Assembly (NCBI GenBank): GCA_024516035.1
Contig: CM044958.1
Span: 49,705,423-49,769,422, forward strand
DNA: 64,000 bases
DNA from: Bactericera cockerelli
Lineage: Eukaryota > Arthropoda > Insecta > Hemiptera > Triozidae
Direction of reading: 5' to 3'
Below are positions 11,200-20,993 of the stretch, in pieces. The number at the start of each line of letters is the position of its first letter. Position 1 is the stretch's first letter. The position numbers and the translations under genes were made by a program. The notes under the pieces were generated by a model. The model searched no databases. It was not told the origin of the DNA and saw only the letters and a program-made list of their open reading frames with translations.

Positions 11200-11305
11200 A
11201 TCTATGTACATTGTACAGAGCAGATAAAATTCTCTCCTGCTGGGGATTGAACCCAAATCACCGAGCATACAGTCCTAGCTACTACACTCGGCCATGGTGA
11301 CTACT
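11200..11305 (-). mobile_element. tRNA-headed SINE, family A fragment
   Basis: As given, GCTGGGGATTGAACCCAAAT and GGCCATGGTGAC are the reverse complement of the family A head and B box. The 3' portion is missing. Confidence 0.6.
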
Positions 11306-11384
11306 TGTAGGTGAGAACTATGGTCGATAATTTTCGTTAAGTAAGGTTATTATATTCAGTGTAATTCCCACGCGTGATTTCGCA

Positions 11385-11490
11385 ATGACTTGCACCTGCC
11401 TCATTATTATTGACAGTCTCTGGACTCGAACCACCGGTCTCCATGTCACGAGTCTTCTGCCTTCTCCTCCAGCTACTAAAGTTGTTGAAG
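11385..11490 (-). mobile_element. tRNA-like SINE head fragment
   Basis: GACTCGAACCACCGGTCTCC followed by ACGAGTCTTCTGCC is a diverged copy of the tRNA-like head also seen at 10440-10500. A perfect inverted repeat of about 20 bp (TCATCTCGAATGAAA and its complement) lies just downstream at 11504-11538. Confidence 0.5.
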
Positions 11491-11540
11491 TCAACGTTGG
11501 CAAATCATCTCGAATGAAAAATTTCATTCGAGATGACTTT

Positions 11541-11835
11541 TTTCATTCGGCTTGCACTCCAGGTGACCCGGGTTCGAATACCGGCGGGGTCAGAATTTTT
11601 CTCTATTCTTTACTTCGGCTCTATACTTTGGATTTCCGGGCCTACCCTAACCTCGTGAGGACAATTGGGATAGTTGTAGAGTGGGCAACGACCGGCGGCA
11701 TTACGAGTTGGATATTGGAATATGACGGTTGATTGAAGATATGATGCATTAGCAATAGTTCTCGTAATGTCGATGCTACCCACTAAAAATTGTGACATAA
11801 TAACACAAATAACTCGTTTTATCTTTATCTTTTAT
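11541..11835 (+). mobile_element. tRNA-headed SINE related to family A
   Basis: The B box GGGTTCGAATACCGGC, the block ACCTCGTGAGGACAATTGGG and the 3' block CCCACTAAAAATTGTGACAT match family A in order, with many substitutions. The tail is TTATCTTT-rich, like the 3' fragment at 52785-52855. Confidence 0.65.
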
Positions 11836-11979
11836 TAGACTGTGCAAACGTCTTGGAGTTTTAACAGATTTTACTCGTACTATACATTTTGTAAACAATA
11901 TTATGTACTTCTTGTAATAATCGAGGTGGTGTGGTTGTTATAGAACAAAAATCCTGCATCATACTAGCCACACCCCCCC

Positions 11980-11982
11980 CCT

Positions 11983-12028
<46 letters not shown>
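11980..12028. repeat. (CA)n microsatellite
   Basis: A C run followed by about 19 uninterrupted CA dinucleotides. Confidence 0.97.
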
Positions 12029-12030
<2 letters not shown>

Positions 12031-12229
12031 TATAGTGAAGTATGAAGAGTACAAAATAAGGTGAAAAGGAGGAAAAACATGAACAAACTAGAGATACAAA
12101 ACACACATCTCTTTTGTAGTGCTGCAGGCACTTTTGCATAAAATATGCATTTCTTCCGTCTCCTCTCCTCTATGCAACAATTCCTGTTACTCCTATTCCT
12201 GTTACAACAATTCCTGTTACTTTTCAGGT

Positions 12230-12355
12230 ACCAGATAGCTCCGTGGTAAAGGCGGCACTCTGTGAATCCAGAGATTCCAGAGGTCACGGGTTCAAAACCC
12301 AGCCGGGACATGACAAGTTATCCCTCCCTCGGGGATGAAATTTTTACCACATTTT
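12230..12355 (+). mobile_element. tRNA-headed SINE, family B, 3'-truncated
   Basis: AGCTCCGTGGTAAAGGCGGC and the B box GGGTTCAAAACCCAGCC are followed by GACATGACAAGTTATCC. A fuller family copy is at 22245-22475. Here the body runs into a pyrimidine tract. Confidence 0.75.
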
Positions 12356-12645
12356 TCTCACTCGCTTTCTTTATCTCCATCTCTCTCTCGCTTCTCTATT
12401 CTTTCTTTCTCTCCTTCATTTTGTTTTTCAACTCTTCATTCCTCCCCTTTTCCACAATCAGTATTCTTCTTTCAAACAATAATCTTTCTTCCTTTCTGAC
12501 TTTGGAACCCTTTTTTTCGTTTCTCTTTCTCCTTTACTGTTTTTCTCTATGTGTATCCGTCTCTCTCTCTCTCTCTCCCTCCTTCCCTCTCTCTTCATCT
12601 CTCTCTCTTTCTACATCTGTCTCTGTCTCTCTCTCTCACCTCTTC
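12350..12645. repeat. Pyrimidine-rich (CT) tract
   Basis: Near-continuous C/T sequence with (CT)n runs. Its serine/leucine-rich open frames are artefacts. Confidence 0.9.
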
Positions 12646-12714
12646 CAAAAGCATCCACGACCTTATAAATTGAAAGATGAGTTATGAAAATGGCGGTGCA
12701 AAATCAACGTCATA

Positions 12715-12870
12715 ATTCAAAACCCAGTAGGAGGGAAATGGTGTAGGAAGGAGAAAGAGGAGGAGGAGAAGGAGAGAAATGATCAGGAAGAGAGAAACCC
12801 TGAATGGCGATATAAAACGAACAAATGGTTGATAAATATAGGAAAATTACCGTTAGAAGAAAGGAAAAGG

Positions 12871-12903
<33 letters not shown>

Positions 12904-13195
12904 GGAGAGAGATAGATAATAAATAGAATACTAAGATGTAGAGAAGATGAATTGATGAGAAATATGTGAACAGGAAGATCTGAAGAGTGAAAAGACATTG
13001 AGAAAAAATAAAAATAAATAGAGAAAAATGAAAAGAAATAGAGAAAATTGAAAAGAAATTGAGAAAAATGAAAAGAAATAGAGAAAAATGAATAGAAATT
13101 GAGAAAAATGAAAAGAAATCGAGAAAAACGAAAAGCAATAGAGAAAATATTAAAAGAAATAGAGAAAATGAAAAGAAATAGAGAAAAATGAACGC
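12715..13195. repeat. Purine-rich tract with 20-bp tandem repeat
   Basis: (GA)n at 12870-12915 is followed by about nine imperfect copies of AATAGAGAAAAATGAAAAG at 13005-13190. The long open frames on the minus strand simply translate this repeat. Confidence 0.9.
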
Positions 13196-13320
13196 AGCTG
13201 ACCCGGGTTTGATTCCCGGCAGGGTAAATTTTCTCATCTGTACTTGCATGTCCGGCATCCTCCCATATGTGGTGAGGAAAATTGAGGAAAAATGAATAGT
13301 TACTCGTATGAGTAAACACG
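13196..13320 (+). mobile_element. tRNA-headed SINE, family A fragment
   Basis: The B box GGGTTTGATTCCCGGC, then TCTGTACTTGCATGTCCGG and GTGGTGAGGAAAATTGAGG match family A, from the B box to mid-body. Confidence 0.65.
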
Positions 13321-13641
13321 ATTTCTTTCTCTATCTCTCTCATCCAGGTTGTATACCTCTTTTTCTCTCTTTCTTTCCTTTGTCTAGTGTCTTGACAGTT
13401 CTATGTCTCAACTTTACCTCTCTCCTATTCTTTTCATATCACTTGCTCATTCTTTTTACCTCTATTTTTATATCTCACTCACACACTCAGTGTCAAAGGA
13501 TTTTTATTTCCTTTGGCCCTATCTCACTCTCTCTCTCTCTTCTATCTTATATTTCTCATTCTCTCTCTCTCTCTCTTTTGTATCTTATCTTTCTCATTAT
13601 TTCTCTCTTATTTTCTTTTTCTTCTATCTGATCTTCTATAG
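13321..13641. repeat. Pyrimidine-rich tract
   Basis: CTCTCT and TTTCTC runs. Some blocks (TATCTTATATTTCTCATTC) are duplicated within it. Confidence 0.85.
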
Positions 13642-13722
13642 GTGTTCATAGAGGAGGATGCACAGTGTGGTCCAAGATTAGTTAGAGATGTCACCAGGAG
13701 GAGAGGCAGGATGTTAAATTGG
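13642..13722 (+). other. Possible exon-like fragment, weakly EF-G-like
   Basis: A pyrimidine tract ending in AG precedes an open 27-codon stretch that is not low complexity and is followed by GT. It translates with the segment RLVRDVTRRRGRML. The pattern Asp-x-x-Arg-Arg-Arg-Gly resembles the start of domain V in elongation-factor-G proteins. The match is short and from memory only. It could be a retrocopied scrap, an exon of another gene, or chance. No neighbouring exon of such a gene was seen. Confidence 0.15.
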
Positions 13723-13784
13723 GTCTCATTATTTGTTTGTCCACTTTATCATCAAGATAAGGACAATTTCCTTGTCGTCTTTCT

Positions 13785-13788
13785 ATTT

Positions 13789-13829
<41 letters not shown>

Positions 13830-13850
13830 TCACACACAGACACACACACC
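13785..13850. repeat. (CT)n and (CA)n microsatellites
   Basis: About 20 CT dinucleotides followed by a CACACAGACACACACAC run. Confidence 0.95.
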
Positions 13851-14169
13851 TTTTTTCTCTTGTTCAATTTCTAAATCTTTTCTCTTTTCATTTATTATTT
13901 CACTTTTAACAGTTTTTCATTCTCTTTTCATTAATTTATTGTTTTGTGGTTTTATTATAAGAAGTACTAAACGGCATGGCCTTATATATCAGTGCGGCCA
14001 TGGCTCAATTATTTTAAATTGAGTTTCGTCACGAAGTACGGACAAAGAGCTAGTATTACTATAAAAATCACTTCTTGCCCCACATAATGTAATTCCGTAA
14101 TGACAGTATAGTGTTGCTCACGTTTTGAACAATACCACCACTTTTTATTCACTTTGTCCTCTTTCTACT

Positions 14170-15030
14170 AAACTTAATAATCTCTACACTCCACCCCTCT
14201 AGTGATTAAGTTCTCCAAACTCCGCCCCTCTAGTGACTAATTTCTACTAACTCCGCCCCTCTACTATTGAATAATCTCTCCTAACTCCGCCCTCTAGTGA
14301 ATAATCTCTCCTATCTCCGCCCTCTATTGACAAATCTCTCCTAACCCCTCCCCTTTACTGACTAATTTCTTCATACTCTGCCCTCTATCTATCTGTACGT
14401 AAACTTCACCTTTTAATTACTTATCTCTCCGAATCTCGCCCCTTTAGTGAATAATGTCTTCAAACTCCGCCTTTTTCTACTGAAAAATCTCTCCACCTCG
14501 TAGTGAATCTTCAAACTCTGCCCTTCTACTTAATAATATCTAAACTCCGCCCCTCTAGTGATTAATCTCTCCAAACTCCGCCCCTCTAGTGACTAATTTC
14601 TACTAACTCCGCCCCTCTAGTGACTAATTTATACTAACCCCGCCCCTCTACTGAACAATCTCTCCTAACTCCGTCCTCTTGTGACTAATCTTTCCTAACT
14701 CCGCTACTCTACTGACTAATCTCTCCAAACTCCACCCTCTAGTGACTAATCTCTCCCAACTCCGTCCTCTAGTGACTAATCTCTCTTAACTCCGCCCCTC
14801 TAGTGACTTATCTCTCCAAACCCCGCCCCTTTAGTGAGTAATCTCTACTAACTCCACCCCTCTAGTGACTAATTTCTACTTACTTACTAATTTCTACTTG
14901 TCTCCACCCTCTAGTGACTAATCTCTCCAAATCCCTCCCCTCTTGTTCCCATCAGGCTCGCCCGCCCCCTACATCATGTGGTACCGGAACGACCCCACCC
15001 CCCTCCCTAGTGACTAATCTCTCCCCTCTT
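14170..15030. repeat. Tandem array of roughly 31-bp units abutting an exon
   Basis: The consensus unit is CCTCTAGTGACTAATCTCTC plus CTAACTCCGCC, with variant copies (TTTCTACTAACTC, GAATAATC) throughout, about 27 copies. The array extends into the splice-acceptor region of the exon at 15042. At its right end it includes a duplicated copy of that acceptor and the first codons of the exon. Confidence 0.9.
14956..14993 (+). pseudogene. Duplicated 5' end of the first exon (decoy acceptor)
   Basis: TTGTTCCCATCAG followed by GCTCGCCCGCCCCCTACATC occurs here and again 86 bp downstream at the real exon start. The copy holds only about 13 codons with one G/C difference. It then runs into array sequence and meets an in-frame TAA near 15013. 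Use of this acceptor would truncate the protein. Confidence 0.85.
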
Positions 15031-15041
15031 GTTCCCATCAG

Positions 15042-15242
15042 GCTCGCCCGCCCCCTACATCATGTGGTACCGCAACGACCGCCTGGTGAGCAACGTGTCG
15101 ACCGCTGCGACCGGCCAGCTCACCAGCTCCATCACGCTGGAGGATTTGACGCGTCGGGATCTGCACTCGCAGCTAATGTGCGCCGCCAACAACAACCCTC
15201 GGAGCCATCCGGTCACGACCAGTGTCACCGTGGACATGAACT
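15042..15242 (+). CDS. Sidestep-family receptor, internal exon (second half of an Ig domain)
   Basis: The exon is 201 nt, enters one base into a codon and exits the same way (phase 1-1). The acceptor is TTCCCATCAG and the donor GTGAGT. It encodes 67 residues (first codon split) with the motif IMWYRND (Trp at 9) and QLMCAANN (Cys at 47), the second half of an Ig domain. An N-x-S site is at residue 18. In Sidestep proteins five Ig domains precede an FN3 domain and a membrane segment, and this piece fits Ig2. Side proteins are cell-surface guidance cues that bind Beaten-path receptors (established for Drosophila). The preceding exon, which should supply the first half of Ig2, was not found in the window. 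Family assignment rests on this exon plus the next five; the paralog is not determined. Confidence 0.85.
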
Positions 15243-15344
15243 GTGAGTAGCCGTGTGACCCATATTGGACCCATTTTAGACCCATTTGTATATTTTACAA
15301 AACATTTTTGTATTGGACAGCGTCCTTTCTGCAGTTTTTTTTTA

Positions 15345-15670
15345 TCTAGAGAGAGAGAGGAGAGAGAGAAAGAGAGAGAGAGAGAAGAGAGAGAAAGAGA
15401 GAGAGAAAGAGGAGAGAGAAGAGAGAGAGAAGAGAAGAGAGAGAGAGAAAGAGAGAGCAAGAGAGAGCAAGAGAGAGAGAGGAGAGAAAGAGGGAGAGAA
15501 AGAGAGAGAGAGAGAGAAAAAGAGAGAGAGAGAGAGATATAGAGAGAGAAAGATAGAGAAAGAGAGAGAAAGAGAGAGAGAGAGAGAACGAAAAAGAGAG
15601 CTGGGAGTGAATTTAATAGAAAAGAGGCAAGAAAAAGCAATAGAGAGAGCAAGCAAAAAGAAAGAGTAAC
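15345..15670. repeat. GA-rich tract in the intron
   Basis: About 320 bp of nearly pure purine sequence on the plus strand, starting about 100 bp after the exon donor. Open frames in it are artefacts. Confidence 0.95.
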
Positions 15671-15999
15671 AGAGAGATAGAAAGAGAAATTACTCCAATA
15701 AAATAGAATACTTTATTGAAGTCTCTCCTCGCTCTCTCCTATCTCCTCAAAAGGGGATGAACTTCCCTTCCCTCCCATCTTCGCAAAAGGGGATGAATTT
15801 TTTTTCTCCATTAGCAAAGTTGAAAAGAAGAAGTTTTGTAATTTATTTTCAGTTGAACTTTGTGCTGTTCTCTGTTGTTGTAGTTGCAGTGTAGTTTGCT
15901 ATCAATGTAAGTTCTAGTTTCTGTTGTGAATGAATTTCTCTGCTGGAGTTTTGCTGTCAATGTTGGCTCAGAGCGAGGAGGGGGGGGATAAGGGGTTTG

Positions 16000-16330
16000 T
16001 ATCACGGGTAGGAAAATTACAGGTTAGGAAAATTACAGGAAAATGAGTGGAGTCTAAATTTTTTTTTCTATTTTCAAACATGTATGTTTTTTTTTTTTAA
16101 CTCCATTTACTTATTATAGGTATTGTTACAGAAAGATAAAAAAAACTGTGTTGAGCATTAAAATGTTGGTTTTTTTTTGTAGGTAGGATATTGGTTCGGG
16201 TTCAAGATTGGTTCAGACCAAAGGGTGGGGAACAGATGAGGGGGAGGGGGGCGGTCCATCACAGGTAGGAAAGGGTGGAGTCTGATTTTTTGTCTCAAAC
16301 ATGTTTGTAGGTACAAAAAAATAAAAGAAA
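16000..16330. repeat. Diverged duplicated segment
   Basis: GGGTAGGAAAATTACAGG with GTGGAGTCTAAATTTTTT and CAAACATGTATG at 16008-16090 resembles 16255-16315 (CAGGTAGGAAAGGGTGGAG, GTCTCAAACATGTTTG). This looks like an old local duplication. No gene is visible between 15700 and 16780. Confidence 0.45.
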
Positions 16331-16789
16331 CAATAATTTCTTATACCTTATTGGTAAAACAAGGGGAGTCTCAAGAGTAAAATAGTAATAGTATCAATCT
16401 TCGATTTGATATTTTGAGAGGGAAATTGGGATGATTTGGTGCACAGTACATACATACAAGTGGATTATATAAAGCGTATCAAACAGAGAGTGTTCATAAG
16501 AGAAAGAGTTTCGAACGAGATATAACCATTTAAAGAGAGTGTTCATAAGAGAAAAAGTTTGGAACTTACACTCATAAGCAGTGTGAAATCTTCACACTGG
16601 TTATATAAGAGGAAGAATTAGAAAAGTTTAGGAGAAAAATAGGTAAGAGGTCAAAAGACGAGACTTACAAAATGGATAAATAAAAATAGAAAAAGAGTTA
16701 GATGATGTAAGTAAGAGAGAGAAAGAAGAATAGTTAGTTATCATATTTGTCTTAATCACTTTTGTGATGTCACAACTACTCAAACTCGC

Positions 16790-16876
16790 TTCACTAAATC
16801 TACGCTGAAACCAGGACTTGAACCACCGACCTCCAGGTTTCAAGTTCGCCGCCTTATCGATCAAGCTACTGAGGTC
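16790..16876 (-). mobile_element. tRNA-like SINE head fragment
   Basis: ACTTGAACCACCGACCTCC followed by GCCGCCTTATCGATCAAGC and TACTGAGGTCGG is the reverse of the tRNA-like head also found at 10440-10500 and 43255-43336. Confidence 0.6.
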
Positions 16877-17037
16877 GGAAGAAAGAAGAATAGATAAAAA
16901 TAGAGAAAGAGGAGATATAGAGGAAATAGAAAAAGGAGATATAGAGAGAGAAAAAAAGACCGAAAGTGTAAGGAAGATGTAAAAATGAAACTGATCGAAG
17001 AGATTAAGAAGGAACTAAGAAAGAAAGAGACAGAAGT

Positions 17038-17080
17038 TTTGTGTGTGTTTGTGTGTGTGTTTGTGTGTGTGTATGTGTCT

Positions 17081-17122
<42 letters not shown>

Positions 17123-17150
17123 TAGAGAGAGAAAAAGAAAGAGACAGAGT
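17038..17150. repeat. (GT)n and (GA)n microsatellites
   Basis: GTGTGT runs followed by an uninterrupted GA run. Confidence 0.95.
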
Positions 17151-17374
17151 AAGCTCGAAACTTTGCAAGTTTTAATTAAAATAAAATTAAAAAATCGAGA
17201 AAAGTTTTGTCCTGGGGATGGTCTCATCAAAAAATGTAAGGTGATGGCGGTAAGGAACCTTCCACAGCAGAAAATGAACTTCAGGGTAGCGGTATTTAGG
17301 GCAAAGAGTATCCTCTTCTTAGATGAACACGTCTTTTGAGGAGAAGTAAGATGCACTAAATAAGGGAAAAAGAT

Positions 17375-17575
17375 ATTTTAGAGCCAGAGAGAATATTTAG
17401 AGCCAGAGAGAATACTATTTAGCGGTAGAGAGAATATTTAGAGGTAGAGAGAATATTTAGAGGTAGATAGAATATTTAGAGGTAGAGAGAATATTTAGAG
17501 GTAGATAGAATATTTAGAGGAAGAGAGAATATTTAGAGGTAGAGAGAATATTTAGAGGTACAGAGAATATTATAT
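17375..17575. repeat. 19-bp tandem array
   Basis: About ten copies of GAGGTAGAGAGAATATTTA, with GAGCCAGAGAG variants at the left edge. A small palindrome around TATTATACAGTATAATATA ends the array. Confidence 0.9.
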
Positions 17576-17654
17576 TATACAGTATAATATATTATACAGT
17601 TTGCGGACCATTGACAAGTTTGAGTCCTGTATCTTACAATTAAGTCAATATAGA

Positions 17655-17661
17655 AAAGTAA

Positions 17662-17739
<78 letters not shown>

Positions 17740-18130
17740 AGAGAGAGAAACAAAAAGAAGAGAGAAATAGAGAATATTACAGCGAGAAAGATTTTTTTTA
17801 ACATGTTTCACAACTTGTAGTTGTAGCTTTGACGCACACTAAAGTCAACCTATAGAAAGAAAATGAGGGAGAGAAGGAGAGATAATGAAGTAGGCAGATA
17901 GGTAGAGAGAGAAAGAGAGAGAAACAAAAAGACAAAGAGAGAAACAAAAAGAAGAGAGAAATGGATAATATTACAGCGAGAAAGATTTTTTTTGAACATG
18001 TTTCACAACTTGTAGTTGTAGCTTTGACGCACACTAAAGTCAACATATAGAAAGAAAATGAAAGAGAGAAGGAGAGATAATGAAGTAGGAAGATAGGTAG
18101 AGAGAGAGAGAGATAGGTAGAGAGAGAGGG
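17655..18130. repeat. GA microsatellite and a 190-bp tandem duplication
   Basis: A long (GA)n run (about 17665-17735) is followed by two copies of a unit that includes AATATTACAGCGAGAAAGA, CACAACTTGTAGTTGTAGC and TTTGACGCACACTAAAGTC. The copies start near 17773 and 17967, and each ends in a purine-rich segment. Confidence 0.9.
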
Positions 18131-18402
18131 AAAAAATATAGAGTGTATAGAAATAGAGTTCCAGGAAAAAAAGAGAGTGGGTATGATGTACACGTAAAGT
18201 GTTGCAACACTGTTCCTCCGGCCTGATGTCTCCTCTCTCTTTTCTCTCTAATTAAAATAATTCAAGCTGTCTTCTGCTTTTGTTGTGCTCTCAAGTTTAT
18301 TCTCCTTTTTTACCTTTCTCTTTATTATTATTAGTATTCGGTGTTTTTTGTGTTATTTTTATTCCCTTCGTCCATTGTTTGACGAAGGGTTGAGTTCTCA
18401 TA

Positions 18403-18571
18403 ACCTCTTCGCGCCCAAGACCGCATTTTTGTTTTGTAGTACCTACAAAGTGACCGGTGTCCTCACCCGAGGACAAACATTTAATACTACTTGGCAGTAT
18501 AAAATTTTAGCTTGGGCACTTAGGACTATAAAATAAATGTCCTCTTACGAGGACATTGGGCGCGAAGAGGT
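18403..18571. mobile_element. Short inverted-repeat element next to an exon
   Basis: Terminal inverted repeats ACCTCTTCGCGCCCAA and TTGGGCGCGAAGAGGT bound a 169-bp segment with TA on each side (18401-18402, 18572-18573). This is compatible with a Tc1/mariner-type MITE, though the TA may be part of the terminus. An internal GAGGACA repeat also pairs. Its right end is only about 50 bp upstream of the exon at 18623, in the region where the branch point should lie. Confidence 0.75.
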
Positions 18572-18622
18572 TATATTGGAGTGAAAGTTTCCTCACTAGT
18601 CCCCGCCCCTCTCTGTTCTCAG

Positions 18623-18772
18623 TCCGCCCCTAGACATCCGGATACTGGAGTCCAGCCAGCCCCTCTCGGCGGGCCGCCGCTACGACCTCCTGTGCCAGTC
18701 CTCCGGCTCCCGCCCCCCGCCAAGGTCACGTGGTGGCGGGACGGGCAGCGGCTGGAGAACACCAAGGAAACG
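18623..18772 (+). CDS. Sidestep-family receptor, internal exon (first half of Ig3) with two apparent 1-base gaps
   Basis: After acceptor CTCTGTTCTCAG the exon encodes DIRILESSQPLSAG, YDLLCQSSGSRPP and KVTWWRDGQRLENTKET. These carry the first Cys and the Trp of an Ig domain and are the most Side-like segments in the window. It ends in phase 0 before GTGAGT. Two things break the frame. From the upstream phase the start reads a stop in CCC-TAG unless one C is added to the run at 18627-18630. Between SGSRPP and KVTWW the run at 18713-18718 is also one C short. An acceptor at 18632-18633 (CCTAG) would avoid the first problem by dropping about four residues; nothing avoids the second. Sequencing or assembly error in C runs is likeliest; a real frameshift is possible. 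Confidence 0.8.
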
Positions 18773-18779
18773 GTGAGTT

Positions 18780-19002
18780 ATTATTATTATATAATTCTTT
18801 ATTAGATATAATAGGACATTATGTACATATAAATAATAATATTAACAGTGAAAAAATGAAAAAAAAAAAAAAACAATATATACAAGAATATAAAAAAATA
18901 TATAAAAAACAAAAATATGAAAAAGAATAGAAAATATTTGAAAACATATGTCCTAACTAAAGGGCGGGGTTATTGCCTATGGCAATCTCTTCCACCCAAC
19001 CC
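18780..19002 (-). mobile_element. LINE-like 3' end inserted at the splice donor
   Basis: The family H block (AAAGGGCGGGGTTATTGCC) and its A/T-rich tail lie between two copies of TGAGTT, at 18774-18779 and 19003-19008. The left copy is part of the donor GTGAGTT of the exon ending at 18772. The uninterrupted form GTGAGTTGATAACT is seen in the duplicated segment at 19182-19197. The first six intron bases survive. Confidence 0.75.
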
Positions 19003-19144
19003 TGAGTTGATAACTTTCAGTGCTGTAATTTTTTTTCAACACTTTGAGTTCCACGTTAGTCATATATACAGGGTCCGCCAAAAATAAAGGAGCAACTACT
19101 CGAAATATCTTGAAAACGGATTATTATTATCGATAACTTTTAGT

Positions 19145-19460
19145 AAGGATGGGCAGAGGCTTGAGAACACCAAGGAAACGGTGAGTTGATAACTACTTTC
19201 AGTGCTTGGCAATTTTTTTTTTTTTTTTTTTTTTACACTTTATTTTTTATACAATACATACAACAATAAATTATTAACAAAGATAAAAAATTAACAATAG
19301 GTATTTACAGAATAAGATATAGAAAAAAAAAAAAATAATAAATTTAAATGTACAATGTATTTTTTAACACTTTGAGTTCCACGTTAGTCATATTATATAC
19401 AGGGTCCGCCAAAAATAAAGGAGCAACTACTCGAAATATCTAGAGAACGAATTAATTTTT
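19145..19460 (+). pseudogene. Duplicated 3' end of the exon at 18623-18772 with its donor
   Basis: GATGGGCAGAGGCTTGAGAA then CACCAAGGAAACGGTGAGTT repeats the last ~40 bp of the exon and its donor, with a few changes. What follows (GATAACT, TTTCAGTGC, AACACTTTGAGTTCCACG, ATACAGGGTCCGCC) repeats 19006-19130. The copy lacks the family H insertion but has its own A/T-rich insertion at about 19208-19365. It lacks an acceptor and the exon 5' part, so it is a dead exon fragment. Confidence 0.85.
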
Positions 19461-19789
19461 TTTTTTTTTTTTGTAAATGCTAAAGGACGTGTACCATTAT
19501 ATCGAGGGGGAAGCCTTTTCTACTAGGTTTTGAGTTTTTTTTATCATTACCAGGGCGGCCCCAAGGGGGGGGGGGATCAACGACAAAATTGAAATAGGCC
19601 CCGTAAGTCACATGTGAAAAAAGAAAAATATATATAAGTCCTATATGACATACGCTGAGTGGATTATAACATTACTTCTGAATTTTTGGGCCTATTTCTA
19701 TCATTTTGAGTTATTCACTGTGAAAAGTGTGAAAATACTCGTATAAGGTACAATAGAGAAGTTTCGACAAAAAAAAATTTCGTCTTACA

Positions 19790-20140
19790 CTGGGGCCTTC
19801 TTTCTTTCTTTGTCTCATTCCTCCTCTCTTCTTTCTTTCTCTCACTCTTCCTCTCTTCTTCCTATTATTTCTTTCTATTTTTCTGTCTCTCTTCTCTATC
19901 TTTCTCTCTTACCTATTTCTTTCATCCTTTCTCCTTTGTGTCTCTCTCTGTCTCTTTTTTTCTAAGAAGCCACTAGAAGAGACTTACAACTGTATAATAT
20001 TTCAAAACCCACTATGTATGTACATTTTCCTTCCCTTATCTACCGTATTTATTCTCTCTCTCTCTCTCAGTCACTTTTCTAAGAATCCACTCGAAGAAAC
20101 AACAACTGTATAATATTTCAGCCAGAAGGAGAACAGAAAG
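19790..20140. repeat. Pyrimidine tract with duplicated AAGCCACTAGAAGA block
   Basis: CT-rich sequence. The block around TTTTTTCTAAGAAGCC and ACTGTATAATATTTCA occurs twice, near 19955-20015 and 20068-20120. Confidence 0.7.
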
Positions 20141-20486
20141 AGTCTGGGGCAATAGAAAGTTCATATAAATGCAAATTTTCAGCAAAACTTGCGGAAGTCA
20201 TCGCGTGAGTAACACATTGACACTCGCGCTTTTTCATAGAGTAACAAATGTACGGGAAAAGTGTGTCAGTGAGTGTGTTTTTATAGAGTAACTTTACTAG
20301 GAATTGTTCAAAAGTAACTTTATTTTAAAGAAAAGGTGACTCACTCACACACTGATCTTTTGAACACTTACTTGTAAAGTTTACCAGGAATTTTTCAAAA
20401 GATAGTGTATTATTATTAAACAAGTTGGATCAAGTTTTATTTACAAAATAATGACATAGAATATAATTATACCTACATACATATAT

Positions 20487-20765
20487 CGTATTTTTCTTTC
20501 TAACTAAAAAAAATTCCTGGTTAGGTTTATTCCAAATATTTTTATTTTATTCCAAGGTCATTCGTGAAAGAAAAATGGGTTTGGTTACTTTTAAAGATAA
20601 ACAATGGACTTAACCTATAAAAGAACTGGAAGCAAGAATTTTCTACTTCCACTTTGGTTAACTTTGGAAGTGGAAATTTTTCCTCTTCCAAAAGAAAAAT
20701 GACTTGCTTCCAGTTTGGTTCATTTTATTCCCGTTTACTTAACTCTGGTTAGAAAGAAAAATACG
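20487..20765. mobile_element. Inverted-repeat element, 279 bp
   Basis: CGTATTTTTCTTTCTAAC and GTTAGAAAGAAAAATACG bound the segment. Inside, AACTGGAAGCAAG and CTTGCTTCCAGTT pair again. No clear target duplication is visible, so the superfamily is unknown. Confidence 0.65.
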
Positions 20766-20993
20766 GCAATAGATATTAAAATTAAGAAAACAAAACTTGT
20801 TCAAGGGCGGTGCTAATGCCAACGGTAACCTGTGTAACTAGTGTATACTAGTGTATCATAATAGTGTAACTAGGGCTTGAACGGTGGTGAGCAACCGGGG
20901 TTTTTTTTGTCTGAAGTAAAATTTCCAAGTTGGTTTTTATCACCAGTGGTTCTGTGAACTGGAAACCTCACATAGATTCAACTTTTTTTTTTG

